Part shown: in pieces, positions 42,427 through 49,261 of the stretch
Layout: every line of letters starts with the position of its first letter
Position numbering within the stretch: position 1 is the first letter of the stretch
IMG/VR virus record: IMGVR_UViG_3300027396_000022
Span: 1-64,000 of that record
DNA length: 64,000 nucleotides
Source: a virus
Strand: one strand, 5' to 3'
Program-made: the position numbers and the translations under genes
The notes under the pieces: generated by a model
The model's database searches: none
Told to the model about the DNA's origin: nothing
The model's input: only the letters and a program-made list of their open reading frames with translations

Positions 42427-42564
42427 ATGGATCCGACCACTGCTGCTGTCATTGCCATCATCATCGCTGCTGGGTCTGAAATCATCAGCCTGCTGCCGAT
42501 CAAAGAGAACGGGTGGATTCAACTCATTCTTAAGGCGCTTAAGGTGCTATTCCCAAAGCGCTGA
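42427..42564 (+). CDS. Small membrane protein, putative holin
   Basis: A 45-residue protein starting MDPTTAAVIAIIIAAGSEII with one membrane helix and a basic end (LKALKVLFPKR). I know very similar peptides from Synechococcus phages near lysis genes. It may be a holin. A C CCA AAG slippery site lies two codons before its stop, and the -1 frame stays open up to the endolysin. Confidence 0.55.
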   Translation: MDPTTAAVIAIIIAAGSEIISLLPIKENGWIQLILKALKVLFPKR

Positions 42565-42842
42565 AAGCTGACACGGTATGGCTGGCGCGATTTGGCCAGA
42601 AAACTTGGCGTGATCAACTGCGTAAGGCTGCGCAAGATTACAAGTTTGAAAAAACGCTGGGTCCACGGCTAGATCGCGCTGAGGCCGATTGGCATAAGGC
42701 ACAACCACAGGAACCGGCGCCTGTCATCGTGCATGAACTACCCGATCCTGAGCTACAGACTGGTGATAGCCGTTTGCTTGGCGGCGCCATGAGTATTCAC
42801 GCACCTTGGAGCGATGACGCAAAACGCAATCAGGCTGATTGA
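42558..42842 (+). CDS. Start-less frame after the putative holin (possible -1 frameshift product)
   Basis: The -1 frame opens at 42543 and encodes about 94 residues from the slip point, including TVWLARFGQKTWRDQLRKAA and APVIVHELPDPELQTG. It has no ATG, GTG or TTG in its first 60 or so codons. The slippery heptamer C CCA AAG (42552-42558) would fuse it to the holin-like peptide. I see no strong downstream stem-loop, so an unrecognised start or a sequencing error are real alternatives. It overlaps the endolysin start by 29 bases. Confidence 0.35.
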   Translation, partial: ALKADTVWLARFGQKTWRDQLRKAAQDYKFEKTLGPRLDRAEADWHKAQPQEPAPVIVHELPDPELQTGDSRLLGGAMSIHAPWSDDAKRNQAD

Positions 42843-43863
42843 TCTGTTTCGGTATTACAAGGCATTACCGCATCAGATGGCTGCAATTACGGAATTGGAA
42901 TCCGTGATTTCAAAGGCGAATCCGCATATCTTTAGCCGTGATCAGAGCTGGTTCAAAACGTGGAGTCAAAGCGGAAAACAGGAAGACAATGATCTACAGC
43001 CAGCACTGGAGCTGATTAAGAAATTTGAAGGTTCCAGGCTTGAGGCGTATTTATGTCCGGCGAATGTCTGGACAATCGGTTATGGCCACACTGGCCCGAA
43101 CGTAAAGCCTGGGCTGAAGATCACGCAGGCAGATGCAGAGGCGTTATTGCTGTCTGATGTTGAGCGCTTTGCGCGTGCTGTTGATACGTGGATCAAGGTA
43201 AAACTGAGCAATAATCAACGTTGCGCCCTGATTAGTTTTACGTTCAATGTGGGCATTGGTGCGCTGCAGGAAAGCACACTGCGTAAGCGTTTGAACAACG
43301 GCGAGGATGCCGTCAAGGTGGCAATGGAAGAGCTGCCACGGTGGAACAAAGGTGACAGCAAGATCCTTGAGGGTTTGGTGCGGCGTCGCAAGGCAGAGGT
43401 TGATTTGTTTTGCCGTGGCGTGAAGCCTTTGACTGATGATGTGAAGTTAACGCCCAATAAGCCGTTTAGCTTTAAGGTGACGCCACACATTGCCTATGGC
43501 GAGCTGGCATTAAATGAAGAGGCCAGACGTTTTACTAAGCAACATCAGTGCGATACGGCGATTGTTCTGTGTAATTTTCTTGAAAAGGCTCGCGTTGCGT
43601 TTGGCAATAAACCCATTGTGATTACCAGTGGATATAGACCGCCGAAGGTAAATGCATCTGTAGGCGGTGCATCTAGATCGGAACATCTTTACGATGCGCC
43701 TGATACTGGAGCTGTTGATTTTTACATTGAAGGCGTCAATATTTACGATCTTCAGGAATGGTGCAAGGCTCACTGGCCGTTCAGCTTGGGGCTAGGTGCG
43801 CCAAAAGGTTTCGTCCACTGTGGAATCCGCCCCGGTCGGCCTAAAGTCGTTTGGATTTATTGA
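42814..43863 (+). CDS. Endolysin: GH24 lysozyme plus M15 peptidase
   Basis: In this 349-residue protein the first domain (residues about 62-200) is T4/lambda-type lysozyme with Glu72, Cys81 and Thr87 in E-8-C-5-T spacing (FEGSRLEAYL to WTIGYGHT), cutting the glycan strand. The second (about 225-349) is a Peptidase M15_3-like domain with SGYRPPKVNASVGGASRSEH, AVDFYI and the C-terminal FVHCG metal ligand, cutting peptide cross-links. No signal peptide is present, so release depends on a holin. Confidence 0.88.
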   Translation: MTQNAIRLIDLFRYYKALPHQMAAITELESVISKANPHIFSRDQSWFKTWSQSGKQEDNDLQPALELIKKFEGSRLEAYLCPANVWTIGYGHTGPNVKPGLKITQADAEALLLSDVERFARAVDTWIKVKLSNNQRCALISFTFNVGIGALQESTLRKRLNNGEDAVKVAMEELPRWNKGDSKILEGLVRRRKAEVDLFCRGVKPLTDDVKLTPNKPFSFKVTPHIAYGELALNEEARRFTKQHQCDTAIVLCNFLEKARVAFGNKPIVITSGYRPPKVNASVGGASRSEHLYDAPDTGAVDFYIEGVNIYDLQEWCKAHWPFSLGLGAPKGFVHCGIRPGRPKVVWIY

Positions 43864-43869
43864 TGCCTC

Positions 43870-44421
43870 GTGCTGCTGCCTGATTCTGAGATCCGTGCCC
43901 TGTGCCAATCTCACGCTCTGATTCATCCGTTCAATCCTGATCGCCTAAATCCTGCCAGCTATGACGTGGCGCTAGGGGACAACATCATGATTGAGGTGGC
44001 CGAAACCCCCGAGCTGATCAGGCACAGCATTAAGACGCACACCAAGGAGGATCCGTACTGGCTGCAGCCTGGTGAATTCATCCTTGCCGAAACACAGGAG
44101 ATTTTCAACCTGCCTGATAGCCCGGCGATTGCCGCTCAGTTTGTACTGAAATCAAGTCGTGCGCGCTCTGGTATTCAGCATATGTTGGCCGGATTTTGTG
44201 ATCCTGGCTGGCATGGCAGCAGGCTGACACTGGAATTAAAGAATGTGCGGCGAAAGCATCGTGTTGGTGTTTGGCCGGGTTTGCTAATTGGTCAGATGGT
44301 CTTTATGCCACTCAGCGATGACCCTGAAAAGTCTTACGCTGAGGTTGGGCACTACAACCGACACGAAACCGTAATGCCATCTTGGGAAACATTTAAGACT
44401 TTCCCGAGCGTTAATGCTTAG
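43870..44421 (+). CDS. dcd: dCTP deaminase-like protein
   Basis: A 183-residue protein with the dCTP deaminase/dUTPase fold markers: NPASYDVALGDN near residue 28, the catalytic region KSSRARSGIQH, then FCDPGWHGSRLTLELKN with the Glu of LELKN, and GLLIGQMVF. It would turn dCTP into dUTP, or remove dUTP in bifunctional forms, feeding dTMP synthesis. The start is GTG 43870, six bases after the endolysin stop. The gene ends before a strong terminator. Confidence 0.85.
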   Translation: MLLPDSEIRALCQSHALIHPFNPDRLNPASYDVALGDNIMIEVAETPELIRHSIKTHTKEDPYWLQPGEFILAETQEIFNLPDSPAIAAQFVLKSSRARSGIQHMLAGFCDPGWHGSRLTLELKNVRRKHRVGVWPGLLIGQMVFMPLSDDPEKSYAEVGHYNRHETVMPSWETFKTFPSVNA

Positions 44422-44445
44422 CCTGTAAAAGGAGAGATGGGGATC

Positions 44446-44477
44446 ACCGCTCAGTGCCAAGGCTGGGCGGTTTTTTA
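44446..44477. terminator. Rho-independent terminator ending the lysis operon
   Basis: ACCGC-CAG pairs with CTG-GCGGT across a short loop and is followed by TTTTTTATT. It lies between the rightward deaminase gene and a leftward small gene. Confidence 0.8.
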
Positions 44478-44481
44478 TTGC

Positions 44482-44652
44482 CTAATGATCTGGCCCTTGT
44501 TGACGCCTTAGAAAGCAAGGCACATCAGGATCCTGCAGCATATGCAGGCTGAACTCATCGGCATAACGATCAGCGCACCATTTCTGAGCGCCGCCTACGG
44601 TGCGGAATGGTCCGACTCGTGTTCCGTCAGGAAGCTTGACGTAATAAGTCAT
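44482..44652 (-). CDS. Hypothetical 56-residue protein
   Basis: A leftward ATG frame encodes MTYYVKLPDGTRVGPFRTVG, then AQKWCADRYADEFSLHM. The start resembles small YYVxLPDGTxxGPF proteins found in phages and bacteria, a short beta sheet followed by a helix. It converges on the lysis operon across a shared terminator. Function is unknown. Confidence 0.5.
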   Translation of the reverse strand: MTYYVKLPDGTRVGPFRTVGGAQKWCADRYADEFSLHMLQDPDVPCFLRRQQGPDH

Positions 44653-44696
44653 TTTCGTTGTAGTAGCTACCGTTTAGAGAACCAAGCGGTCGCCTG

Positions 44697-45008
44697 GTGG
44701 TTGAACACATTGACGGTACAGAGCTTGTACGCAAGCACGAAGCAAAACGCCGTTTCCGTGATCAGATCCTGTTGCATTTCAATTATCACTGCGCTTATTG
44801 CTTTGAGCCGTTAGGGCGTTCCCCAACACTTGATCATGTAATCCCAAAAATCAAGGGCGGCACCAGTGCAATGAATAATTTGGTTGCCTGTTGTTTTGGG
44901 TGCAATATGTCAAAAGGACATAAGGACTGGCGAGTTTGGTACAGAAATCTGCCGTTTTGGTCGGAGATTGGGGAGGCAAGAATTATGGATTGGATTAACA
45001 GGGATTAA
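44697..45008 (+). CDS. HNH endonuclease, small form
   Basis: This 103-residue protein has a compact HNH fold: CAYC knuckle, then LDHVIPKIKGG with the catalytic His, NNLVACCFGCN with the second CxxC and MSKG. It matches the short bacterial/phage McrA-like HNH type. The start is probably GTG 44697, since the frame is closed upstream at 44666. It is a lone rightward gene overlapping a leftward gene by four bases, as expected for a mobile gene. Confidence 0.75.
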   Translation: MVEHIDGTELVRKHEAKRRFRDQILLHFNYHCAYCFEPLGRSPTLDHVIPKIKGGTSAMNNLVACCFGCNMSKGHKDWRVWYRNLPFWSEIGEARIMDWINRD

Positions 45009-45178
45009 GGGCAAGTCATCTGATGAAGATAAATTTCAGCTTGCCAGAGATCAGAGGTATAACGACAAACTCCTTTGTAACAAGTGCGGTAATACATTTC
45101 TCCACCTTCCGCAGGTTCTAGAACTTCGATGTAACTACCGTCTTCAAAATCAGTCCGGCTCAAAATTGTCGGTTCCAT
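45005..45178 (-). CDS. Hypothetical 57-residue protein
   Basis: Starts at MEPTILSRTDFEDGSYIEVL and has a beta hairpin core with two Cys (MYYRTCYKGVCRY). It overlaps the end of the upstream gene by 29 bases. It is the last gene of the leftward early region. No family is recognised. Confidence 0.45.
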   Translation of the reverse strand: MEPTILSRTDFEDGSYIEVLEPAEGGEMYYRTCYKGVCRYTSDLWQAEIYLHQMTCP

Positions 45179-45530
45179 CGTTGTACAGGCTGCATTGATT
45201 AGCAAAACGACCGTTCGGGAAGCTCTTGGCCTCAGGAAAACCAAGCGAGCAGCCGTTTCCTCCATTGTGGGTCAGGGTTGGTGCCCATTGAATGCAATCC
45301 CAGCAACGAAGGCCTGTAGGTTCAGGATCTTCTAATGGTTCAAGCTTTTCACCGGCTCTGAAGGCTTGATAAATGTTGTTGGCCCGCACAAAGGCAAGCC
45401 GTAATTCTTTGGTGTGAAGATCCACCTCTACCTGTTGCTCTGGCCGTGGGCCAAGGCGTATACGACAGCGCCAGTTCTCAAACAGCTTGTGCCGTTCAAG
45501 GATCAGTCTGTTATTGAAGAGGTGGATCAC
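45150..45530 (-). CDS. Small Cys-motif protein (CxxC...GFPEA...C family)
   Basis: The 126-residue protein has an N-terminal half with WRCRIRLGPRPEQQVEV and a C-terminal metal-site-like module: CWDCIQWAP, then GCSLGFPEAKSF, then QCSLYND. The same C-S-x-GFPEA...C module occurs in 46336-46683. Function is unknown; a zinc-binding role is plausible. Confidence 0.55.
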   Translation of the reverse strand: MIHLFNNRLILERHKLFENWRCRIRLGPRPEQQVEVDLHTKELRLAFVRANNIYQAFRAGEKLEPLEDPEPTGLRCWDCIQWAPTLTHNGGNGCSLGFPEAKSFPNGRFANQCSLYNDGTDNFEPD

Positions 45531-45532
45531 GA

Positions 45533-45766
45533 TCAGTCTTCCTCGCCGTAGGAAGGCATATGGAAGAGGCGTTCAAGGTTGAAATGATCCGGTGGCATTT
45601 CATCTGGCGCCTGGCCTTCACGGAACGGATCGTTTAGATCACGCACGATGTAGGTAACAGGTGTGTGGCGCAGACGGATTTGAATGGTTCCGACCCGAGG
45701 GCTTTTGGCCAGCACTCTGAAACACCAGTTTTCAAAGCGATTAAGGAAAGGAACTTTGATGGCCAT
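45533..45766 (-). CDS. Hypothetical 77-residue protein
   Basis: It begins MAIKVPFLNRFENWCFRVL, comparable in pattern to the start of the next gene downstream (FENWRCRIRL), so the two may be related. The C-terminus is acidic. It ends two bases before the next start. No known domain. Confidence 0.45.
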   Translation of the reverse strand: MAIKVPFLNRFENWCFRVLAKSPRVGTIQIRLRHTPVTYIVRDLNDPFREGQAPDEMPPDHFNLERLFHMPSYGEED

Positions 45767-45768
45767 GT

Positions 45769-46035
45769 TCAGGGTTTTGGCGGAACCAAATACGTTGTTA
45801 GAAGGGTGATAGCAACATCAGCGTACCGATTAGCCAGCTCGCTGTCAGTACCACCAACAGCACGGATGAGATCAGAACGGAAAACGTTGTAATCAAGGTC
45901 ACGTAGGTTGCTGGCGACTTCACGAGAAAATTCATCCCAAAGGCCGGTGTAAAGCTGATCGTTGCGGCCTTTGCGTTGGTAAATCATGTCCATGAAATCA
46001 GCACGGCGTTGGTCAAGTTCAATGGCGGTCAGCAT
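45769..46035 (-). CDS. Hypothetical 88-residue protein
   Basis: Starts MLTAIELDQRRADFMDMIYQ and is helical throughout (LWDEFSREVASNLRDLDYNV). A longer frame upstream overlaps the gene at 46019-46216, so I prefer the Met at 46035. The overlap with that gene is then 17 bases. No family is recognised. Confidence 0.5.
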   Translation of the reverse strand: MLTAIELDQRRADFMDMIYQRKGRNDQLYTGLWDEFSREVASNLRDLDYNVFRSDLIRAVGGTDSELANRYADVAITLLTTYLVPPKP

Positions 46036-46216
46036 AGTTTTTAGCGATTGCAAGGGCTTGGGAACGGGTATCGCAGAGCGGGCCGTACCAGACTGAATTG
46101 CCATCCCAGCACCAAGGCTGAAAGGCAGACATGACACCGTAACCAACCCAATCAGCTCCATAGCAGTGATGCCGTGGACTGTCATATCGGTTGGCTTCCG
46201 CTTTGATCGGTGCCAT
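46019..46216 (-). CDS. Hypothetical 65-residue protein
   Basis: An aromatic-rich small protein: YDSPRHHCYGADWVGYGVMS, then FQPWCWDGNSVWYGPLCDTR, ending with a helix QALAIAKNYADRH. It contains three Cys and four Trp, which suggests a small compact fold. It overlaps both neighbours. No known domain. Confidence 0.5.
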   Translation of the reverse strand: MAPIKAEANRYDSPRHHCYGADWVGYGVMSAFQPWCWDGNSVWYGPLCDTRSQALAIAKNYADRH

Positions 46217-46397
46217 TGGCTATTGGGCAGTTTGCCGTTTGATAGCGAATAAACGGCTGAAGCGCAGCGTACATACGAACACAGTCGTCAATCGTGTGAT
46301 TGTTGAACCGTGGCGCCCAGTATTCAGCAAGGCATTCAATCAGTACAGCTTGGATTTCGCTGGTAGAGGTGACAGGCTGCTGCGAAGGATGGTTCAT
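46182..46397 (-). CDS. Hypothetical 71-residue protein
   Basis: A soluble helical protein (SEIQAVLIECLAEYWAPRF, then DDCVRMYAALQPFI). It overlaps the downstream gene by 35 bases and the upstream HTH gene by 62 bases. No family is recognised. Confidence 0.45.
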   Translation of the reverse strand: MNHPSQQPVTSTSEIQAVLIECLAEYWAPRFNNHTIDDCVRMYAALQPFIRYQTANCPIANGTDQSGSQPI

Positions 46398-46683
46398 CTA
46401 TGGCCTCGGGGAAGCCGTAGGAACATTCACCGTGACGAAATTCCGCACAGTTTGTACAGAGTTTGGCGCGGGCGACGTAATCACGGCGGACTGATTCTTT
46501 GACGCGGACTGGAATACGTGGAATTTTAGGGGCAATGTCTGTCCATGATTTTCCGTTGCGTATTAAGGAAATCGCCTGCCGAGTTACATCTAATTGATCA
46601 GCCAGCTCTTGATTGGTTTGAGTTGACTGCAGGATGTAAATGATCTTGGCAGGCGTGAGCTTTGTTTTATTGGTACGCGCCAT
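46336..46683 (-). CDS. HTH DNA-binding protein with Cys module
   Basis: A 115-residue protein. Residues about 8-50 form a helix-turn-helix (LTPAKIIYILQ, then QELADQLDVTRQAISLIRNG and KSWTDI), close in pattern to the one in 47660-48007. Residues about 75-110 carry CTNCAEFRHGECSYGFPEAI and ACHLYQ, the Cys module also found in 45150-45530. It is probably a small regulator that needs a metal. Confidence 0.6.
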   Translation of the reverse strand: MARTNKTKLTPAKIIYILQSTQTNQELADQLDVTRQAISLIRNGKSWTDIAPKIPRIPVRVKESVRRDYVARAKLCTNCAEFRHGECSYGFPEAIDEPSFAAACHLYQRNPSCTD

Positions 46684-46864
46684 TGAGTGTGGGTAGTTTT
46701 ACCTCACTGTGCTTGTCGGGTGTGATCCAGCGAAGGTCGTTATAGACCGGTCCCCATGTTTCAAAGGCGAGTTGTTTGGCTTCAGGAAAGCCACAGGCCA
46801 CCACCCAGTCGTAGACGTTGATGGATGGAATGGTGAAATAAAAACGACGTGGTTGTGGTTGCAT
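46667..46864 (-). CDS. Hypothetical 65-residue protein
   Basis: Starts MQPQPRRFYFTIPSINVYDW and contains VACGFPEAKQLAFETWGP, a partial match to the GFPEA motif of two nearby proteins but with one Cys. It overlaps the HTH gene by 17 bases. Function is unknown. Confidence 0.45.
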   Translation of the reverse strand: MQPQPRRFYFTIPSINVYDWVVACGFPEAKQLAFETWGPVYNDLRWITPDKHSEVKLPTLNGAYQ

Positions 46865-46866
46865 GA

Positions 46867-47166
46867 TCAGCGGGTTTCGATGGGTCGTTTGGAGAGGTAA
46901 AGCTGTGAGACTTGATAAGTTGCGCCTGTGGCAAAGCTTTGAACGAGGTAAGTGGGCCATGAGCAGCCTTCTACCTTGCTGATGACTGTTGCTTCAACCT
47001 GAGGCCAGCCACGGACATAGCAAGGCATTCCGGGATAGAAACGCCACAGGTCACGCTCAACTCTGACGCCGCGTGCATTGGGCGACATTTTGTAGACCTT
47101 TTGACCGGTTGGGATGACAGGTGCCACCATGCCGGAGCACTGAGCAGTGAGAACAACGAGGCTCAT
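46867..47166 (-). CDS. Hypothetical 99-residue protein
   Basis: A beta-rich small protein (RVERDLWRFYPGMPCYVRGW, then VEATVISKVEGCSWPTYLV). The strand-turn pattern and the start KVYKMSPN suggest a small SH3-like fold. Its start overlaps the upstream stop by four bases. No family is recognised. Confidence 0.45.
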   Translation of the reverse strand: MSLVVLTAQCSGMVAPVIPTGQKVYKMSPNARGVRVERDLWRFYPGMPCYVRGWPQVEATVISKVEGCSWPTYLVQSFATGATYQVSQLYLSKRPIETR

Positions 47167-47300
47167 TTTGTGGTGGTGTAGACGGCGTGTTGAGTACCGC
47201 TGTGGTGAGCGGTTTTAAGAGTTAGGCCATCGTGAATGATGGCGCCGAAGATAAGGCCAGGGATCAGGATTTGCAGGATCCCGCAGAGGCAATTTTTCAT
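47163..47300 (-). CDS. Small membrane or hydrophobic peptide, 45 residues
   Basis: The ATG at 47300 opens MKNCLCGILQILIPGLIFGA, one hydrophobic segment, followed by a polar His/Thr-rich tail. A longer frame reaches 47387 but would overlap the promoter at 47369-47397. It is the first gene after that promoter. Function is unknown. Confidence 0.45.
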   Translation of the reverse strand: MKNCLCGILQILIPGLIFGAIIHDGLTLKTAHHSGTQHAVYTTTK

Positions 47301-47368
47301 GGTGTGGTGTGGGTTGTCGGTTGGCCGGATCGCTCCGGTTGGGTGAATGGTAGCGACTATTCGGGCGG

Positions 47369-47397
47369 AGTAAACCCCTAAATTCATGGTGTTGCAA
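47369..47397 (-). promoter_or_regulatory. Leftward promoter with shared TTTAGGGG-TTTACTC element
   Basis: On the minus strand TTGCAA (-35), a 17-base spacer ending TTTAGGGG, and TTTACT (-10). The spacer end and -10 match promoters at 49233 and 51285. It would drive the run of small genes from 47300 leftward. Confidence 0.5.
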
Positions 47398-47447
47398 TTC
47401 GTTACCTTGCCCCGTGTCTACCGTGAATGTGATATGCACTTCAAACC

Positions 47448-47675
47448 ATGGACAACGAAGCCTGGCGGTGGATGCAACTCAAGCCAGATGCCACTAGCGC
47501 CTTTCAAGTCGAAAAAGAAGCCCGGCGCCTAGAGAACACCCCAAACGCCGGGCCTATTGCTGCTCAGTTGTATCGCGCTTGGTCTATGCAGCAGACCTTG
47601 CTACAGCAGGCCACCAACCGTATTGCAGCTTTAGAGCTGCAGTTGATGAAGACAGGCAATCAGGCAGACACCTGA
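47448..47675 (+). CDS. Hypothetical 75-residue protein
   Basis: A helical protein (AFQVEKEARRLENTPNAGPI, then LLQQATNRIAALELQLM), the only rightward gene inside the leftward early region. It diverges from the gene at 47300 and overlaps the convergent HTH gene by 16 bases. The coiled-coil C-terminus suggests oligomerisation. No family is recognised. Confidence 0.5.
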   Translation: MDNEAWRWMQLKPDATSAFQVEKEARRLENTPNAGPIAAQLYRAWSMQQTLLQQATNRIAALELQLMKTGNQADT

Positions 47676-48007
47676 ACATCCTTCCACGTCTTGCCGTATT
47701 TGATCAGGTTGACTGTGGTGACATGTACGCCGTAATCGTTGGCGATCTTTTGCGCTGATTCATTGCCAGCAGCAAGACGGCGTTTGATTTCAGCCACCTT
47801 GTCAGGATTTAGGGCTCCGCGCTTGCGCTTGGCCTTACGACGCTTGCTAGTCAGGGCGGTTGGCTGATCGTGCTCGGTTACAGCTTTGGGCTGTGCGGCG
47901 CCGCCAGCTTTGATGACCTGCGCTGATTCGATCAACCGTTGGATCTGGCCAATGCGGTTGTTCAGTTCGACGACTTGAGAATCGGTAAGGATGATCATGG
48001 AATCCAT
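47660..48007 (-). CDS. HTH DNA-binding protein
   Basis: In this 115-residue protein a coiled N-terminal part (DSQVVELNNRIGQIQRLIES) and a Lys/Arg-rich linker precede a helix-turn-helix (LNPDKVAEIKRRLAAGNESA to VHVTTVNLIKYGKTWKDV). The HTH is similar to that of 46336-46683 and to HTH repeats attached to homing endonucleases. A regulatory role is likely. Confidence 0.6.
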   Translation of the reverse strand: MDSMIILTDSQVVELNNRIGQIQRLIESAQVIKAGGAAQPKAVTEHDQPTALTSKRRKAKRKRGALNPDKVAEIKRRLAAGNESAQKIANDYGVHVTTVNLIKYGKTWKDVQVSA

Positions 48008-48288
48008 CAGAAGAGATCGGTTTGGGCTTTGGGACGATATTCGCTGATTGCCATTTTTAGGTATTCACGACCGGATTGTTCGGCTGTGCGAGGCATCAGG
48101 CTGGCGCGAATTTTTACACACGATTCGCCGCGTTGGTTTTGCACTGGATTTTGCTTGAGTGCCCAGTTGTAAAGCTTCTCAAGTTGATCCACTGGGATTT
48201 CAGCGATTGACCAGTAATTACCTGGCTTATCTTCGCTGGGCATACAGTTGAACCACAGTGTGAATTCGTTTTGCGGGTAATCAGCCAT
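48007..48288 (-). CDS. Hypothetical 93-residue protein
   Basis: A small alpha/beta protein (EFTLWFNCMPSEDKPGNYWS, then ESCVKIRASLMPRTAEQSG). It overlaps the neighbours by one and eight bases within the recombination gene cluster. Its size and strand pattern would suit a small OB-like accessory protein, but no motif proves it. Confidence 0.45.
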   Translation of the reverse strand: MADYPQNEFTLWFNCMPSEDKPGNYWSIAEIPVDQLEKLYNWALKQNPVQNQRGESCVKIRASLMPRTAEQSGREYLKMAISEYRPKAQTDLF

Positions 48289-48463
48289 TGTTTGTAAGGA
48301 AGCTTGAGATGATGTGACGCAAGGCTTGATTGATGTTCTGACCTGATTTGGCGCAGTACACCTTCAGTTGCCGGTAGGTATCAGGCGGAAGTTTGGCCGC
48401 AACGATGGTGCGGTTTTTTCTCCGATTGATTTCCTCTTGTGTTTTGGGCCGTCGCCCTGTCAT
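48281..48463 (-). CDS. Ribbon-helix-helix (Arc/CopG-like) regulator
   Basis: A 60-residue protein with a basic start (GRRPKTQEEINRRKNRTI), a beta strand VAAKLPPDTY and two helices (RQLKVYCAKSG, NINQALRHIISSFL). This is the standard RHH layout, so a dimeric DNA-binding repressor is likely. It overlaps both neighbours by a few bases. Confidence 0.65.
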   Translation of the reverse strand: MTGRRPKTQEEINRRKNRTIVAAKLPPDTYRQLKVYCAKSGQNINQALRHIISSFLTNNG

Positions 48464-49176
48464 GCGGGATTGTCAGCGATGTACTTGGCAATGAACTCCT
48501 TATGTTCAGGGAACTGGATGCGGTCAGCGATACGCGGCGCCATGATCTTGAACTGCTTTTTGAAGGCAGTAATCAGATCATCACGTTTTTCGTAACCCTT
48601 GACCCAACCCTTGATTTCCTCAACCTCTTCATCGGTCAGAAAAACGACCTTTGATTCAGCCTTGGATTCGGTCTTGGTCTTTGCCTTGGGTTGAGTGTCC
48701 TGCACTTGGGACGGTTGCGCCTTGGGCGTGTCCTGCTGCAGGGCTGGCTTGGTCGGTTCTTCGCGGTGCGGGTTTTCTATGGCTTCCCGTGCCCAGAGTT
48801 GCCATGCAAGGCCGAATTGCGCGGCTGCAGCAGTACAGAGGCAACGCCGATGAGCATCAGTGAGATCACGGGCAGTGACCTTTTCAAACGCGATGGCGTT
48901 GTTGCGGTTATCCATGATCGCCTGCGGGAATGGCGGCGTATCGGATCCGTTGACGTGTTCAAAACACCCGACCACATAAGCGGTTCCGTCGGGAGACTTC
49001 CAGACATGGCCGGTTTCTGGGTGAGCCTTGAGCGCAAACTGCCAGCCAGGCGCATGATCATGGAGTAGGTGGGCAACACGGCACCAGTTGACGTAATCAG
49101 CGGCGTAGGAGCCGGTTCCTTTGGTTGATACGTCTTGCTGCGTAATGATGCCCCCAAGATTGGGGTAATCGGTCAT
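48460..49176 (-). CDS. Single-strand annealing protein (DUF1071-like)
   Basis: A 238-residue protein. The first 130 residues match DUF1071: DYVNWCRVAHLLHDHAPGW, FPQAIMDNRNNAIAFE, then LTDAHRRCLCTAAAAQFGLA. These are ERF/Sak-type recombinases that anneal single strands during phage recombination. A Lys/Gln-rich linker follows, and a C-terminal helical domain (EVEEIKGWVKGYEKRDDLI). A leftward promoter lies just upstream. The RusA and exonuclease-like genes nearby complete a recombination set. Confidence 0.65.
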   Translation of the reverse strand: MTDYPNLGGIITQQDVSTKGTGSYAADYVNWCRVAHLLHDHAPGWQFALKAHPETGHVWKSPDGTAYVVGCFEHVNGSDTPPFPQAIMDNRNNAIAFEKVTARDLTDAHRRCLCTAAAAQFGLAWQLWAREAIENPHREEPTKPALQQDTPKAQPSQVQDTQPKAKTKTESKAESKVVFLTDEEVEEIKGWVKGYEKRDDLITAFKKQFKIMAPRIADRIQFPEHKEFIAKYIADNPA

Positions 49177-49232
49177 AGGGATTGCGCGGGTTGTGTGGTG
49201 ATCGGTTGAGGACGGGCTTCGGACCCATCAAG

Positions 49233-49261
49233 AGTATACCCTTAAATGCAAGGGCTGTCTA
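49233..49261 (-). promoter_or_regulatory. Leftward promoter with shared TTTAAGGG-TATACTC element
   Basis: On the minus strand TAGACA (-35), 17 bases ending TTTAAGGG, then TATACT (-10) and TCTTG. It lies 57 bases before the annealing-protein gene. Confidence 0.65.
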
